A stretch of DNA of 64,000 bases from Bacillota bacterium. GTDB taxonomy: Bacteria; Bacillota; TC1. Below the pieces are notes generated by a model, which was not told the DNA's origin, did not search any database, and saw nothing but the letters and a program-made list of their open reading frames with translations. Location: NCBI GenBank assembly GCA_028683955.1, contig JAQUGR010000001.1:1-64000 (forward strand). The letters are read 5' to 3'. The translations under genes and the position numbers were made by a program. Shown piece by piece: positions 46,587-56,163 of the stretch. Each line of letters starts with the position of its first letter. Within the stretch, counting starts at the first letter, position 1.

Positions 46587-46638
46587 TGTTAACCATATCA
46601 TATACTTGGTTGACAAACTATGTGTTATATAGTAATAT
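46587..46638 (+). promoter_or_regulatory. BirA operator overlapping the birA promoter
   Basis: The inverted repeat TGTTAACC (46587-46594) N13 GGTTGACA (46608-46615) matches the BirA box known from Firmicutes. Its right arm contains the -35 TTGACA (46610-46615); a -10 TAATAT is at 46633-46638 (17-base spacer). Biotinyl-AMP-bound BirA would block this promoter. Confidence 0.8.
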
Positions 46639-46681
46639 ATCAAATATATTTATGATAATATTTGTGAATTGGAGTAATTAG

Positions 46682-47659
46682 ATGTCTTTAATTAATAATT
46701 TATTAAGCATATTGGAACAAAATAGAAACACCTATATTTCAGGACAGGAATTAGCTGAAAAACTTGGTGTTTCACGTACGGGAATTTGGAAAGCTATTAA
46801 AAGGCTGGAAGAAGATGGCTATATGATAACTGGTGTTAATAATAAGGGGTATATGCTAAGTGGGCAAAGTGATCTTATTTCTGCTGAGGGTATTTCTATA
46901 TATTTAGATGAGGTTAACAAAAAGTATCCTATAGAGGTTTTTAAAAGTGTGGACTCTACTAATACTATGGCTAAGAAACTTTCCTTGGAGGATAAGAAGT
47001 CTGAGCTTATTATTATTGCAGATGAACAAACTGCAGGTAGGGGAAGAATGGGTAGAAACTTTTTTTCACCTCCTAAGACTGGAATTTATATGAGTCTTGT
47101 TTTACGTCCTAATAGACACATTTCGGAACTGGCTACAATTACTGTAAAAGTATGTGTGGCTATTTGTAGAGTTATTGATAGGTTAACTAATTTAAGGGCT
47201 GAAATAAAATGGGTTAATGATATTTATATTAATGGTAAAAAGGTTGGGGGTATTCTTACTGAGGCGGTTACTGATTTTGAGAGTGGTATGGTGGAATCAG
47301 TGATTATTGGAATTGGTCTTAATATTAAAACTGAAGATGATGATTTTCCAAGTGAGATTAGTTCTGTGGCCGGTTCTATTTTTCCTGGTAATGTTACTAG
47401 GAATGAAATTATTGGGGAAATTATTAATGAGTTTATGCAAATATATCTTGATGTGGATAATGATGATGCTAGTTTAGTGATGGGTGAATATAAGGAAAGA
47501 TGTTTTTTATTAGGTCGAAATATAAATTATTATATAAGTGGTAAGAAATTTGAAGGTGAGGTTGTTGATATTAATGACTTGGGTAATTTAGTGATAGTAA
47601 ATGTAACTGGAGAAAAGGTAATATTAAATTCTGGGGAAGTTACGTTAAGCGGAAATTAA
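46682..47659 (+). CDS. birA: Bifunctional biotin protein ligase / biotin operon repressor
   Basis: A 325-residue class II biotin ligase. The N-terminal winged helix (about 1-60: YISGQELAEKLGVSRTGIWKAIKRLEEDGYMI) binds DNA; the ligase domain has VDSTNTMAKKL, the biotinyl-AMP loop ADEQTAGRGRMGR, and IKWVNDIYINGKKVGGIL; a C-terminal SH3-like domain follows. It attaches biotin to acyl carriers and represses biotin genes. The ribosome site (TTGGAG) is 8-11 bases upstream. The BirA operator at its own promoter indicates autoregulation. Confidence 0.96.
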   Translation: MSLINNLLSILEQNRNTYISGQELAEKLGVSRTGIWKAIKRLEEDGYMITGVNNKGYMLSGQSDLISAEGISIYLDEVNKKYPIEVFKSVDSTNTMAKKLSLEDKKSELIIIADEQTAGRGRMGRNFFSPPKTGIYMSLVLRPNRHISELATITVKVCVAICRVIDRLTNLRAEIKWVNDIYINGKKVGGILTEAVTDFESGMVESVIIGIGLNIKTEDDDFPSEISSVAGSIFPGNVTRNEIIGEIINEFMQIYLDVDNDDASLVMGEYKERCFLLGRNINYYISGKKFEGEVVDINDLGNLVIVNVTGEKVILNSGEVTLSGN

Positions 47660-47791
47660 AATAATTATATGATTTATTAAATAAAGAATAAAAAAAGAAA
47701 GATAAAAGTATCCAATTATAACTTTTTAAATTAAACGTTATTATTATATTTATCTAAAGTTACAGGTTGGATAACTTAAGGAGGAAAATTG

Positions 47792-48355
47792 ATGAATTTA
47801 AAAAACTTAACTAAAACTGCGTTTTTTGTTGTCTTGATGATTATTGGGGCTTTTATTAATGTTAGTTTTGGTTCGCCTGTTCCGTTTACTTTGCAAACTT
47901 TGTTTATGTTAATGGCTGGTATTATTATTGGTTATAAGTATGGGGCTTTGTCTCAGGTTGTTTATGTTTTATTGGGACTTTTTGGCTTGCCTATTTTTAC
48001 TCAGGGTAAGGGTGGTTTGGCTGCATTACTTAGTCCAACTTTTGGATTTTTATTGGGTTTTATACTGGCGGCTTTTGTTACTGGTCTATTATTTAAGAAG
48101 TTAGCTATTAAAAATAGTTATGTTAAGGGTGTTGTTAGTACTCTTATTGGTGCTGTAATTGTCTATCTGCCTGGCATTTTGTATTTTTATGTGGTGCAAA
48201 ATGTGATTGTTGATAAGCCATATAGTCTATTAACTATTGTTGGGTTTATGGTTCCTTTTTTTATTCCTGATGTTTTAAAGGCAATTGCTGCTGGAATACT
48301 TGGGGTATTAATTAGAAATGCGCTGGTAAAAAGACATTTATTAGATGTTGAATAG
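47792..48355 (+). CDS. bioY: Biotin transporter BioY
   Basis: 187 residues from ATG 47792 (AAGGAGG 7-13 bases upstream). The S component of an ECF-type biotin importer, with about six membrane helices and the family motifs FGSPVPFTLQTLFMLMAG, YVLLGLFGLPIFTQGKGG and SPTFGFLLGF. The shared ECF energy module (EcfAAT) is not in this window. It lies 130 bases after birA. A weak BirA-like repeat (ATTATAAC N14 GTTATTAT, 47715-47744) precedes it. Codons are conspicuously T- and G-rich. Confidence 0.95.
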   Translation: MNLKNLTKTAFFVVLMIIGAFINVSFGSPVPFTLQTLFMLMAGIIIGYKYGALSQVVYVLLGLFGLPIFTQGKGGLAALLSPTFGFLLGFILAAFVTGLLFKKLAIKNSYVKGVVSTLIGAVIVYLPGILYFYVVQNVIVDKPYSLLTIVGFMVPFFIPDVLKAIAAGILGVLIRNALVKRHLLDVE

Positions 48356-48573
48356 TAGATCAAATTAAATAAAATTAATAAATTCATATGGATTAAATAA
48401 ATAAAGAAGGACTGAATAAGGTACACATTAGTATTTTACATGGATCTATCTTTTTTTATGCTAGTTAGATTTTTGTTATCACTACATATTTATTTATTAA
48501 AATATGCTATTATGATTGTCTGATATAATGGTGTCAGTTAAATTCGTCTAATTGTTTATTTGGGGGATGAGTA

Positions 48574-49074
48574 ATGATTAAAATAGTTGAATATGAAAAT
48601 AAATATAAAAACCAGGTTATTGAATTAATACTGAATATTCAAAATGATGAGTATGGTATAAATCTTGGTATTGATGAACAGCCGGATTTGTTAAATATAG
48701 AGGAAGAATATATTGCAAAGGGAGGTAATTTCTGGATTGGGATTGATGTTTATGATGAAGTTGAAAAAGTGATTGGGACTATTGCATTACTTAAAAAAGA
48801 AAAGAACGTGGGTATCTTGAAAAAGTTTTTTGTAGATAGTTGCTATAGGGGTAGGGAGTTTGGAGTTGGGTCTAAGTTATTTGATACTTTGTTGACCTTT
48901 AGTAAAATGATTTATATAAAGCACATTGTTCTTGATACTCCAGCTGTAGCTGTAAGATCACATAGTTTTTATAGACGAGTTGGCTTTAGGTTGATTTCTA
49001 GGGTGGAACTGCCTATTGAATATACATTTCCTGATAGGGATTCACTATTGTTTATGCTGGATATTGGCAAATAA
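48574..49074 (+). CDS. GNAT-family N-acetyltransferase
   Basis: A 166-residue GNAT protein. The acetyl-CoA loop is SCYRGREFGVGSKLF (about 87-101) and motif B is HIVLDTPAVAVRSHSFYRRVGFRLIS. GGGGGA lies 9-14 bases before the ATG. Substrate unknown. The region before it (48356-48573) contains nothing I recognise; after it come a CTCCCCAAGTGGGG hairpin and a long palindrome. Confidence 0.85.
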   Translation: MIKIVEYENKYKNQVIELILNIQNDEYGINLGIDEQPDLLNIEEEYIAKGGNFWIGIDVYDEVEKVIGTIALLKKEKNVGILKKFFVDSCYRGREFGVGSKLFDTLLTFSKMIYIKHIVLDTPAVAVRSHSFYRRVGFRLISRVELPIEYTFPDRDSLLFMLDIGK

Positions 49075-49130
49075 TATAATTGATTTGTAACGAAAACAGC
49101 TACTCCCCAAGTGGGGTGTGTAGAAAAATT

Positions 49131-49158
49131 ATTTATATATTCTCATGAATATATAAAT
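49131..49158. repeat. Perfect 12 bp-arm palindrome
   Basis: ATTTATATATTC (49131-49142), loop TCAT, and its reverse complement (49147-49158). It has no T tract. It lies between the acetyltransferase gene and the htpG terminator. Confidence 0.6.
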
Positions 49159-49234
49159 GTTATGAGTTAAAAAGCCTATTATGAAAATAAGAGGATGGAT
49201 TTTAACTAAATGTAACTTCAAGCATACAAAATGA

Positions 49235-49283
49235 AGTACACCACAAATGTTAGACATTATTTAACAATTGTGGTGTACTTTTA
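49235..49283. terminator. Long hairpin terminator between convergent genes
   Basis: AGTACACCACAA (49235-49246) pairs exactly with TTGTGGTGTACT (49268-49279), followed by TTTT. It lies just beyond the htpG stop and probably ends transcription from both sides. Confidence 0.75.
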
Positions 49284-49296
49284 TGTGTATAATATT

Positions 49297-51177
49297 CTAT
49301 TTCATAAGTTTCCAGATATTATCAGCAAATTCTACAGGATCATCAATAGATAAACCCTCAATTAATCTAGCCTGATCATAAAGAACCTTAGTATATAAGG
49401 CAAAATCATCCTCATTATCTTTTAGAGCTGCTTTTAAAGCATCAAAAACCTTGTGCTCGATATTTATCTCTAATACCTTATCGGCCTTCACTTGTTGACC
49501 ATTTGGCATCTGATTTAGAATTTTTTCCATCTCTATAGAAATATCACCATCATTAGCAAAACAAACAGGATGATTCTTCAACCTTTTAGAAGGGCGAACA
49601 TCAAAAACCTTATCATCAAGAATAGTTTTCATCTTAGCAAAAAGATCTTTGTTTTTTTCAATCTCTTCTTCTAATTCTTCCTTATTATCTAAATCCTCAA
49701 TACCTAAATCATTACTAGTAACAGAACGGAACTCTTTTTCCCTATAGTTTGTTAGTACTTTAACAGCAAATTCATCAATATCATCAACCAGATAAAGAAT
49801 TTCATAATTTCTATCCAATAACTGTTCAGTTTGAGGAAGTTTTTCAATTTTTTCTAAAGACTCACCAGTAGCATAATAGATAAAATTTTGATCATCTGGC
49901 ATTCTTTCAATATATTCATCAAGACTTACTAACTTCTTATCCTTTGATGAGTAGAAAAGAAGTAAATCAGATAGAAGATCCTTATTCATACCATAATCAG
50001 CATAAATACCATACTTTAATTGTCTGCCAAAAGATTCATAAAACTTATCATAAGCCTCACGATTATTCTTCAAGAGGCTTAGTAGTTCTTTTTTAATTTG
50101 TTTTTCTATATTTTTAGAAATTAACTTCAATTGACGATCATGTTGTAACATTTCCCTGGAAATATTAAGTGACAAATCTTCAGAATCCACTAATCCCTTT
50201 ACAAAACTAAAATGATCAGGTAGAAGTTCAGGGGCACGATGCATAATTAAAACACCATTAGAATAAAGCTCCAATCCCTTTTCATAGTCTTTAGTATAGT
50301 AGTCATAAGGTGCTTTTTCAGGAATAAAGAGAATCGCATTATATCTAATTGCTCCCTCAACACTAATATGAGCATGTTTGATTGGCTTATCAAAACCATA
50401 ATGTTTCTCTGAATAGAAGTTTTCATAATCTTCATCTTTCAATTCATTTTTATTCTTTCTCCATATAGGAACCATACTATTAACAGTTTGCTCTTCTAGT
50501 GACTCTTCAAATTCATCTTTTGATCCTTCTTTTAAATTGCTTACAGGTATTTCCATAATTATTGGATAACGAATAAAGTCAGAATATTTTTTAACCAAAC
50601 TTTTCAAATGATAAGGGTTAAGATAAGTATCATAATTTTCATCTTCAGTGTTCTCTTTGATTGTCAGAGTTATTTCGGTACCAACATCTTCTTTAGAACA
50701 TATATCGAGAGTGTATCCATCTGCACCTTTTGAAGTCCAACAATATGCTTCTTCACTACCATAAGCTTTAGATTTTACCATAACTTCATCAGCAACCATA
50801 AAGGAAGAATAAAAACCTACCCCGAATTGGCCAATGATGTCATAACCTTCTTGTGCATCATTTTCTTCCTTGAAATTAAGTGATCCACTTTTTGCAATTG
50901 TTCCAAGGTTCTTATCTAATTCTTCCTTGGTCATACCTATGCCTGTATCAATAATTTTAAAGGTACGATCCTCTTTGTTAGTTATAATTTTGATTTTGTA
51001 GTTATCCTTGTTGAAATCAAGTTTATCAGTTGTTAGTGCTTTATAGTACATTTTATCCATTGCATCACTAGCATTGGAAATCAACTCCCTGATAAATATT
51101 TCCTTATGTGTATAGATAGAATGTATCATCAAATCTAATAACCTTTTTGATTCTGATTTGAATTGTTTTTTTGCCAA
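49297..51177 (-). CDS. htpG: Molecular chaperone HtpG (Hsp90)
   Basis: 626 residues from a TTG start at 51177, chosen because AAGGGAGAG sits 8 bases upstream and the protein then begins [19 protein letters not shown], as HtpG relatives do; the ATG at 51195 lies before that ribosome site. The GHKL ATPase domain has [36 protein letters not shown] and NISREMLQ. Bacterial Hsp90 refolds clients together with the DnaK and Clp systems. A perfect CIRCE lies 44 bases upstream and also faces clpB, so both are probably under HrcA. Confidence 0.96.
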   Translation of the reverse strand: MAKKQFKSESKRLLDLMIHSIYTHKEIFIRELISNASDAMDKMYYKALTTDKLDFNKDNYKIKIITNKEDRTFKIIDTGIGMTKEELDKNLGTIAKSGSLNFKEENDAQEGYDIIGQFGVGFYSSFMVADEVMVKSKAYGSEEAYCWTSKGADGYTLDICSKEDVGTEITLTIKENTEDENYDTYLNPYHLKSLVKKYSDFIRYPIIMEIPVSNLKEGSKDEFEESLEEQTVNSMVPIWRKNKNELKDEDYENFYSEKHYGFDKPIKHAHISVEGAIRYNAILFIPEKAPYDYYTKDYEKGLELYSNGVLIMHRAPELLPDHFSFVKGLVDSEDLSLNISREMLQHDRQLKLISKNIEKQIKKELLSLLKNNREAYDKFYESFGRQLKYGIYADYGMNKDLLSDLLLFYSSKDKKLVSLDEYIERMPDDQNFIYYATGESLEKIEKLPQTEQLLDRNYEILYLVDDIDEFAVKVLTNYREKEFRSVTSNDLGIEDLDNKEELEEEIEKNKDLFAKMKTILDDKVFDVRPSKRLKNHPVCFANDGDISIEMEKILNQMPNGQQVKADKVLEINIEHKVFDALKAALKDNEDDFALYTKVLYDQARLIEGLSIDDPVEFADNIWKLMK

Positions 51178-51209
51178 AATGATCTCTCCCTTCATATATA
51201 TTATATATT

Positions 51210-51247
51210 TTGACTAATTGTTAGCACTCTGGTATAATGAGTGCTAA
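51210..51247 (+). promoter_or_regulatory. CIRCE (HrcA operator) overlapping the clpB promoter
   Basis: A perfect CIRCE, TTAGCACTC (51221-51229) N9 GAGTGCTAA (51239-51247). The nine-base spacer contains TATAAT (51233-51238), the -10 of a plus-strand promoter whose -35 TTGACT is at 51210-51215 with 17 bases between. It is thus placed to repress clpB by steric exclusion and lies just upstream of the divergent htpG promoter (TATAAT-like on the minus strand near 51200). Confidence 0.95.
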
Positions 51248-51355
51248 CAGATACTTTATACCATAAAAACCTACTTCAAGTCAAATGTTTTTGAAAAATT
51301 GTTGTTTAAAAGGAGTATTATTAAAGTATAAAGTAATTTGACAGGAGGGAATAGA

Positions 51356-53971
51356 ATGGATCCAAACAAATTAACACAAAAATCAATGGAAGCCTTACAA
51401 CAAGCGGAAACTAAGGCGCTAAGGTACGGGCAAATAGAAATAGAAATAGAACATCTTTTGATTGCTCTATTAGAGCAAAGTGATGGACTTCTTCCTAGAA
51501 TATTAAAAACAATGGATGTAAACATTGACTCCTTTAGTAAAGCAGTTGAAGATATTCTAGAAAAGAAAACAAGCGTAAGTGGACCAGGGAGAGAACCAGG
51601 GAAAATTTACATAAGTAGAAAAGTAGATACTGTTTTAATGAAAGCAGAAAATGAATCTAAAAATATGAAGGACGAATATATTTCTGTAGAACATATATTC
51701 TTGGGAATTTTAGACGAGATAAAAAACAGTCCCTTGGATAGGACATTTAAGGTTTTTAATATAACTAAGGATGGTTTCTTAAAAGCTCTATCTGGTATAA
51801 GAGGAAATCAAAGAGTAACTAGTAATACTCCTGAATCTACTTATGAGGCTTTAGCCAAGTATGGACAGGAATTAGTACAGTTAGCTAGAAATAATAAACT
51901 TGATCCTGTAATTGGTAGAGATATGGAAATCCGTCATGCTATTAGGATTTTATCAAGAAAAACAAAAAACAATCCAGTTTTAATTGGAGAACCTGGAGTA
52001 GGCAAGACTGCTATAGTAGAGGGCTTAGCTCATCGTATAGTTAGAGGAGATGTTCCAGAGGGACTAAAGGATAAAAAAATATTCTCACTCGATATGGGAG
52101 CCTTAATAGCTGGTGCGAAATATAGAGGTGAGTTTGAAGAGAGATTAAAAGCCGTTCTTCAGGAAATAAAGAAAAGTGAAGGAGAAATCCTTTTATTTAT
52201 TGATGAAATTCATACAATAGTAGGTGCTGGTAAAACAGAAGGTTCCATGGATGCAGGGAATATGCTTAAGCCTATGTTGGCCCGTGGAGAATTACATTGT
52301 ATCGGAGCAACTACTTTAGATGAATATCGAAAATATATTGAAAAAGATTCAGCCCTAGAACGTCGTTTTCAGCCAGTAATGGTTGATGAACCAACAGTAG
52401 AAGATACAATTTCCATACTTAGAGGTTTAAAAGAGCGTTTTGAGGTTTTTCATGGTGTTAGAATTCATGATAATGCTTTAGTTTCAGCTGCGGTATTATC
52501 TCATCGTTATATTAGTGATCGATTCCTTCCTGACAAAGCTATCGACTTAGTTGATGAAGCCTGTGCTTTGATTAGGACTGAAATTGACTCACTACCAGCA
52601 GAACTTGATGAAGTTTCAAGAAGAGTTATGATGCTAGAAATTGAAGAAGCAGCTCTTAAAAAGGAAAAAGACAAAGCTAGTCATACTAGGTTAAGTCATC
52701 TACAAAAAGAACTGGCAGATTTAAAAGAAAAGATGATGACTATGAAATCTCAATGGGATAATGAAAAAAAAGCCATTAACCAAGTTGGAAAATTAAGAGA
52801 AGATATAGAACAACTTCATCAAGAAATTGAAAAAGCTGAAAGAGAATATGACTTAAACAAAGCGGCAGAATTAAAATATGGTAGACTTCCAGAATTAGAG
52901 AAAAAATTAAAAGAGGAAGAGGAAAAGTTTGTAAATGATAGGGGAGCTACTCCTTTAATTAGAGAAGAAGTTGTTGAAGAAGAAATTGCCAAGATTATCT
53001 CCCAATGGACTGGTATTCCTTTAACTAAACTTATCGAGGGTGAAAGGGAGAAACTTCTTCGCTTAAGTGAAATACTCCATGAAAGTGTAGTAGGTCAGGA
53101 TGAAGCAGTACAGAGTGTTACAGATTCTATTATCAGGGCTAGAGCTGGTATCAAGGATCCAAAAAGGCCAATAGGTTCTTTTATATTTCTAGGACCAACT
53201 GGTGTAGGTAAGACTGAACTAGCTAAGACAATTGCTATAAATCTTTTTGATTCAATTGAAAATATTATTCGTATTGATATGAGTGAGTATATGGAAAAAC
53301 ATGCGGTTTCAAGAATGGTTGGAGCTCCTCCAGGATATGTTGGTTATGAAGAAGGTGGACAACTAACCGAGGCTGTTCGTCGTAAACCTTATTCTGTTAT
53401 TCTTTTTGATGAAATTGAAAAGGCCCATCCTGATGTGTTTAATATTTTATTGCAGGTTCTAGATGATGGTCGGATAACAGATGCTCAGGGTAGAATGGTT
53501 GATTTTAAGAATACTATTATTATTATGACTTCTAATATTGGTTCTTCTTATTTACTTGAGGGTATTGATAAGAGTGGTAATATAACTGATGGTGCTAGAA
53601 ATGAAGTTATGGATGAGTTGAAGCGTTTATTTAGACCTGAATTTTTAAATAGGGTGGATGATATTATATTCTTTAAACCTCTTAATAAGGAGGATATTGA
53701 ACATATTATTCATATTTTATTAAAAGAGCTTCAAACTAGACTTGATGATAGAAGATTGAATTTAACTCTTTCTGATAAGGCTATTGAATATATTATTGAA
53801 GGAGGATTTGATTCTGTTTACGGGGCAAGACCATTAAGGCGTTTCTTGCAAAACCAAGTAGAAAATTTGCTGGCAAGGAAGTTAATAAGTGGTGATATTC
53901 TAGATGGAGCATCAATAACAGTAGATTATGTTGGTGGTGAATTAACTATAAATTGGGTAAATCCAAGTTAA
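51356..53971 (+). CDS. clpB: ClpB/ClpC-type AAA+ disaggregase
   Basis: 871 residues from ATG 51356 (AGGAGGG 6-12 bases upstream). Two Clp_N repeats (about 1-145), first AAA+ domain with Walker A GEPGVGKT (about 210) and LFIDEIHT, a long coiled-coil middle domain (about 405-530) of ClpB length, and a second AAA+ domain with GPTGVGKT (about 612), ending in the ClpB small domain. The long middle domain and absent UVR motif favour ClpB over ClpC. It is transcribed divergently from htpG behind a CIRCE. Codon use drifts from A-rich to T/G-rich toward the 3' end. Confidence 0.94.
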   Translation: MDPNKLTQKSMEALQQAETKALRYGQIEIEIEHLLIALLEQSDGLLPRILKTMDVNIDSFSKAVEDILEKKTSVSGPGREPGKIYISRKVDTVLMKAENESKNMKDEYISVEHIFLGILDEIKNSPLDRTFKVFNITKDGFLKALSGIRGNQRVTSNTPESTYEALAKYGQELVQLARNNKLDPVIGRDMEIRHAIRILSRKTKNNPVLIGEPGVGKTAIVEGLAHRIVRGDVPEGLKDKKIFSLDMGALIAGAKYRGEFEERLKAVLQEIKKSEGEILLFIDEIHTIVGAGKTEGSMDAGNMLKPMLARGELHCIGATTLDEYRKYIEKDSALERRFQPVMVDEPTVEDTISILRGLKERFEVFHGVRIHDNALVSAAVLSHRYISDRFLPDKAIDLVDEACALIRTEIDSLPAELDEVSRRVMMLEIEEAALKKEKDKASHTRLSHLQKELADLKEKMMTMKSQWDNEKKAINQVGKLREDIEQLHQEIEKAEREYDLNKAAELKYGRLPELEKKLKEEEEKFVNDRGATPLIREEVVEEEIAKIISQWTGIPLTKLIEGEREKLLRLSEILHESVVGQDEAVQSVTDSIIRARAGIKDPKRPIGSFIFLGPTGVGKTELAKTIAINLFDSIENIIRIDMSEYMEKHAVSRMVGAPPGYVGYEEGGQLTEAVRRKPYSVILFDEIEKAHPDVFNILLQVLDDGRITDAQGRMVDFKNTIIIMTSNIGSSYLLEGIDKSGNITDGARNEVMDELKRLFRPEFLNRVDDIIFFKPLNKEDIEHIIHILLKELQTRLDDRRLNLTLSDKAIEYIIEGGFDSVYGARPLRRFLQNQVENLLARKLISGDILDGASITVDYVGGELTINWVNPS

Positions 53972-53998
53972 TTTTTTAATTATTAAAGAGTTATATAG

Positions 53999-54041
53999 AA
54001 GTAAGCATATACTATAAAAGATGGTTGTGCTTACTTTTTTA
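53999..54041 (+). terminator. Intrinsic terminator after clpB
   Basis: AAGTAAGCA (53999-54007) pairs with TGCTTACTT (54028-54036), then a T run. Confidence 0.85.
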
Positions 54042-54087
54042 GTTGTTTTAAATTGTAGTATAATATAGGTAAGAGGAGGTGCTTTGC

Positions 54088-54714
54088 ATGAAACAAGGAG
54101 ATAAAGAAAAGAAAAAAAGGAACATTTGGAAGATTATTGCTTTTATATTCTTGGGTGTTATTTTGTTATTTGTAACTTTGGTAGGCATCTCAATTATTGA
54201 TCATTATAGATTTATTAACGATAATAGGGTAATGGAAATGATAGAAGCTGAGATGAAAGAATTACCTGATAAGGAAGTTATGGATTCAGGCTTGATAAAT
54301 GTGGGTTCATATATAGGTATGTTTCAAGAGAGTGTTGTAGATCAACTTGGAGAGCCGGAAGAAAATGGTAGTTGGAATGGTGCTGATTACTATAGTTATA
54401 GTAAGTCTTTGGATATGCTATTGTATTGGAGTTATGATAGTGAAACAAGAGTTTCTGGGGTTTCATATTTTGGAAATGATAAAATATTAGGGGTATCTTG
54501 TGGGATGACTATAAGCGAGGCAGAGGGGATTCTAGGAAAACCTGTTGATAAGGGTTTGGATGAAGGTTATACACCTCCTGAAGCTTATATATCTTATTTA
54601 ATAAAGGCTGTTAAATTTTCCAATATGGATGAAGTGGTTGATATTAAAATAGTCTATTATGCATCAGGTGAGGATGGACCGATAAGTTATATTGACATTT
54701 TAGCTATTAATTAA
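54088..54714 (+). CDS. Membrane-anchored protein with two SmpA-like repeats
   Basis: 208 residues from ATG 54088 (GGAGGT 8 bases upstream). One N-terminal membrane helix (about 14-37) follows a Lys-rich start. The outside part has two related units, NVGSYIGMFQESVVDQLGEP and SCGMTISEAEGILGKP, of the kind seen in SmpA/OmlA-like or DUF4309-like domains, each followed by beta strands. Function unknown. The next gene starts 13 bases downstream and is probably co-transcribed. Confidence 0.75.
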   Translation: MKQGDKEKKKRNIWKIIAFIFLGVILLFVTLVGISIIDHYRFINDNRVMEMIEAEMKELPDKEVMDSGLINVGSYIGMFQESVVDQLGEPEENGSWNGADYYSYSKSLDMLLYWSYDSETRVSGVSYFGNDKILGVSCGMTISEAEGILGKPVDKGLDEGYTPPEAYISYLIKAVKFSNMDEVVDIKIVYYASGEDGPISYIDILAIN

Positions 54715-54726
54715 GGAGATGTTACT

Positions 54727-56040
54727 ATGAATAGAAAATATGAGATATATGGCATTTTTATAGGATTGCTTTTAGGGTTGTTTAGTTTAGTTAATTTTCC
54801 TGCTAATGTTGTGGCCGAAGATTATTTTTCTAAGGATGAGGTAGTTTGTCAGGAAATTGTTGATTTAGGTTTTACTCCAAGGGTATATATTCAAGGTAAT
54901 ACCGCAAGGATTGAATATAAGTCTAATTATGGTTCGGAAGATTCAACTGGACCGAGGGAATCAGTATTAGGTGGTGGTTCTATAATTACAGGGAAGACTA
55001 TCAGGGTAGACTTGACCTTTATTCCTGAAGGTGCTCAAAGGGAAAGTATAAAGGAGAGTTGGTCTAATCTTAATTTAAGTGAAATGTATAAACAGTATAG
55101 TGACGAAATACTTGAGGGAAATATTTCAAGTGATAGTATTAAGTATATATTTTTGAGTGAAGATAAAGGTAGTTATAGTAAATATCGTTTTCGCAGGGAT
55201 GTTGTAATTGGAGATTTTGAGGGTGTGATAAGTATTTCTTCTGCCTCTCTTGATTCTAGAGTTATTCCAATTAGTGTTAATGAATTATTGAATATTTTGG
55301 AGGATTATGGTTTTTCTTTATTAAATAAGAAAGTTATAAATATTGATAATTCTAATACATCTGATAATATAGCTGAAGCTACTGAAAAATTGGATTTAAT
55401 TGTAGGGTATTTACAATGGAGAATGTCTGAAGGTGATAGTGATGAGGACATTGCTCGTTTGGTAAATAAGATTGTTGCTGAAAGAGTTCAGGCAACAAAT
55501 AATTTACGGAGATCTCCATTAGCTACTATATATAATTTTGTTTTTGGTAGCTATGAAAATAGTTATGGAAAATGGAGAAATACAGCTTGTTTTAATTATG
55601 ATACTAATGCAATATGGACTTGGCATAATCGAGTTGGTCAGTGTGAAGAATTTGCTCAGTTAAGTTATTATTTGTTGAGTAGAGCAGGTATAACTTGTAA
55701 TATGTATGCAACTGATCAGCATGCTTTTGTGATAATAAATGAGGATAGAGCTAAGATAGATGATTCTCGTGATTTTGGTGATAATACTTTTGTAGTAGAT
55801 CCTTGGCAGAACAAGGTGATAAATGGCAAGGATGCTTATAAGAATGGTTATCTATTAGATAATGGAAAATCTCCTTTTATGATTACTACAAATTTGTATC
55901 AACCCCCAAAGGGTTATGAAGATATAACAACAAGAAATATAGTTTGGGATAAGGAAAAGAAAACCTGGGTATCAAAGAAGGGTTATGTTTTTAAATATGA
56001 TATGGCACAGGCTTGGGTTGGTTATGCTATAAAAAAATAA
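54727..56040 (+). CDS. Exported transglutaminase-like protein
   Basis: A 437-residue protein with a signal peptide (about 1-30, ending VVA). The C-terminal half (about 285-385) is a transglutaminase-like fold with a Cys-His-Asp triad visible as VGQCEEFAQLSYYLLS, TDQHAFVII and FVVDPW. Such exported domains are usually peptidases or peptide-crosslinking enzymes of the envelope. The N-terminal 250 residues are beta- and helix-rich without a recognised domain. AAGGAG precedes the ATG by 8 bases. Confidence 0.8.
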   Translation: MNRKYEIYGIFIGLLLGLFSLVNFPANVVAEDYFSKDEVVCQEIVDLGFTPRVYIQGNTARIEYKSNYGSEDSTGPRESVLGGGSIITGKTIRVDLTFIPEGAQRESIKESWSNLNLSEMYKQYSDEILEGNISSDSIKYIFLSEDKGSYSKYRFRRDVVIGDFEGVISISSASLDSRVIPISVNELLNILEDYGFSLLNKKVINIDNSNTSDNIAEATEKLDLIVGYLQWRMSEGDSDEDIARLVNKIVAERVQATNNLRRSPLATIYNFVFGSYENSYGKWRNTACFNYDTNAIWTWHNRVGQCEEFAQLSYYLLSRAGITCNMYATDQHAFVIINEDRAKIDDSRDFGDNTFVVDPWQNKVINGKDAYKNGYLLDNGKSPFMITTNLYQPPKGYEDITTRNIVWDKEKKTWVSKKGYVFKYDMAQAWVGYAIKK

Positions 56041-56069
56041 GGTAATAATTCATGGGTAAAAATACGGGA

Positions 56070-56163
56070 AATTTACCTATAAAGTATTGACATAGGTAAA
56101 TTATAGTCATATAATACCTATAACAAGGAGTTGACGAGTAATGAACATGGAAAAATTACCTAT
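56070..56163 (+). promoter_or_regulatory. fic promoter with repeated TTACCTAT operator half-sites
   Basis: A consensus promoter, TTGACA (56087-56092) 17 bases TATAAT (56110-56115), is overlaid by an inverted repeat AATTTACCTAT (56070-56080) / ATAGGTAAATT (56092-56102). Further half-sites are ATACCTAT (56114-56121) and, inside the gene start, TTACCTAT (56156-56163). Autoregulation by the Fic protein's C-terminal DNA-binding-like region is possible. Confidence 0.7.

Noticed and set aside
46587-46615. Generic palindromic operator only
   Set aside because: Sequence and position at birA match the known BirA box, so it is assigned to BirA rather than treated as unknown.
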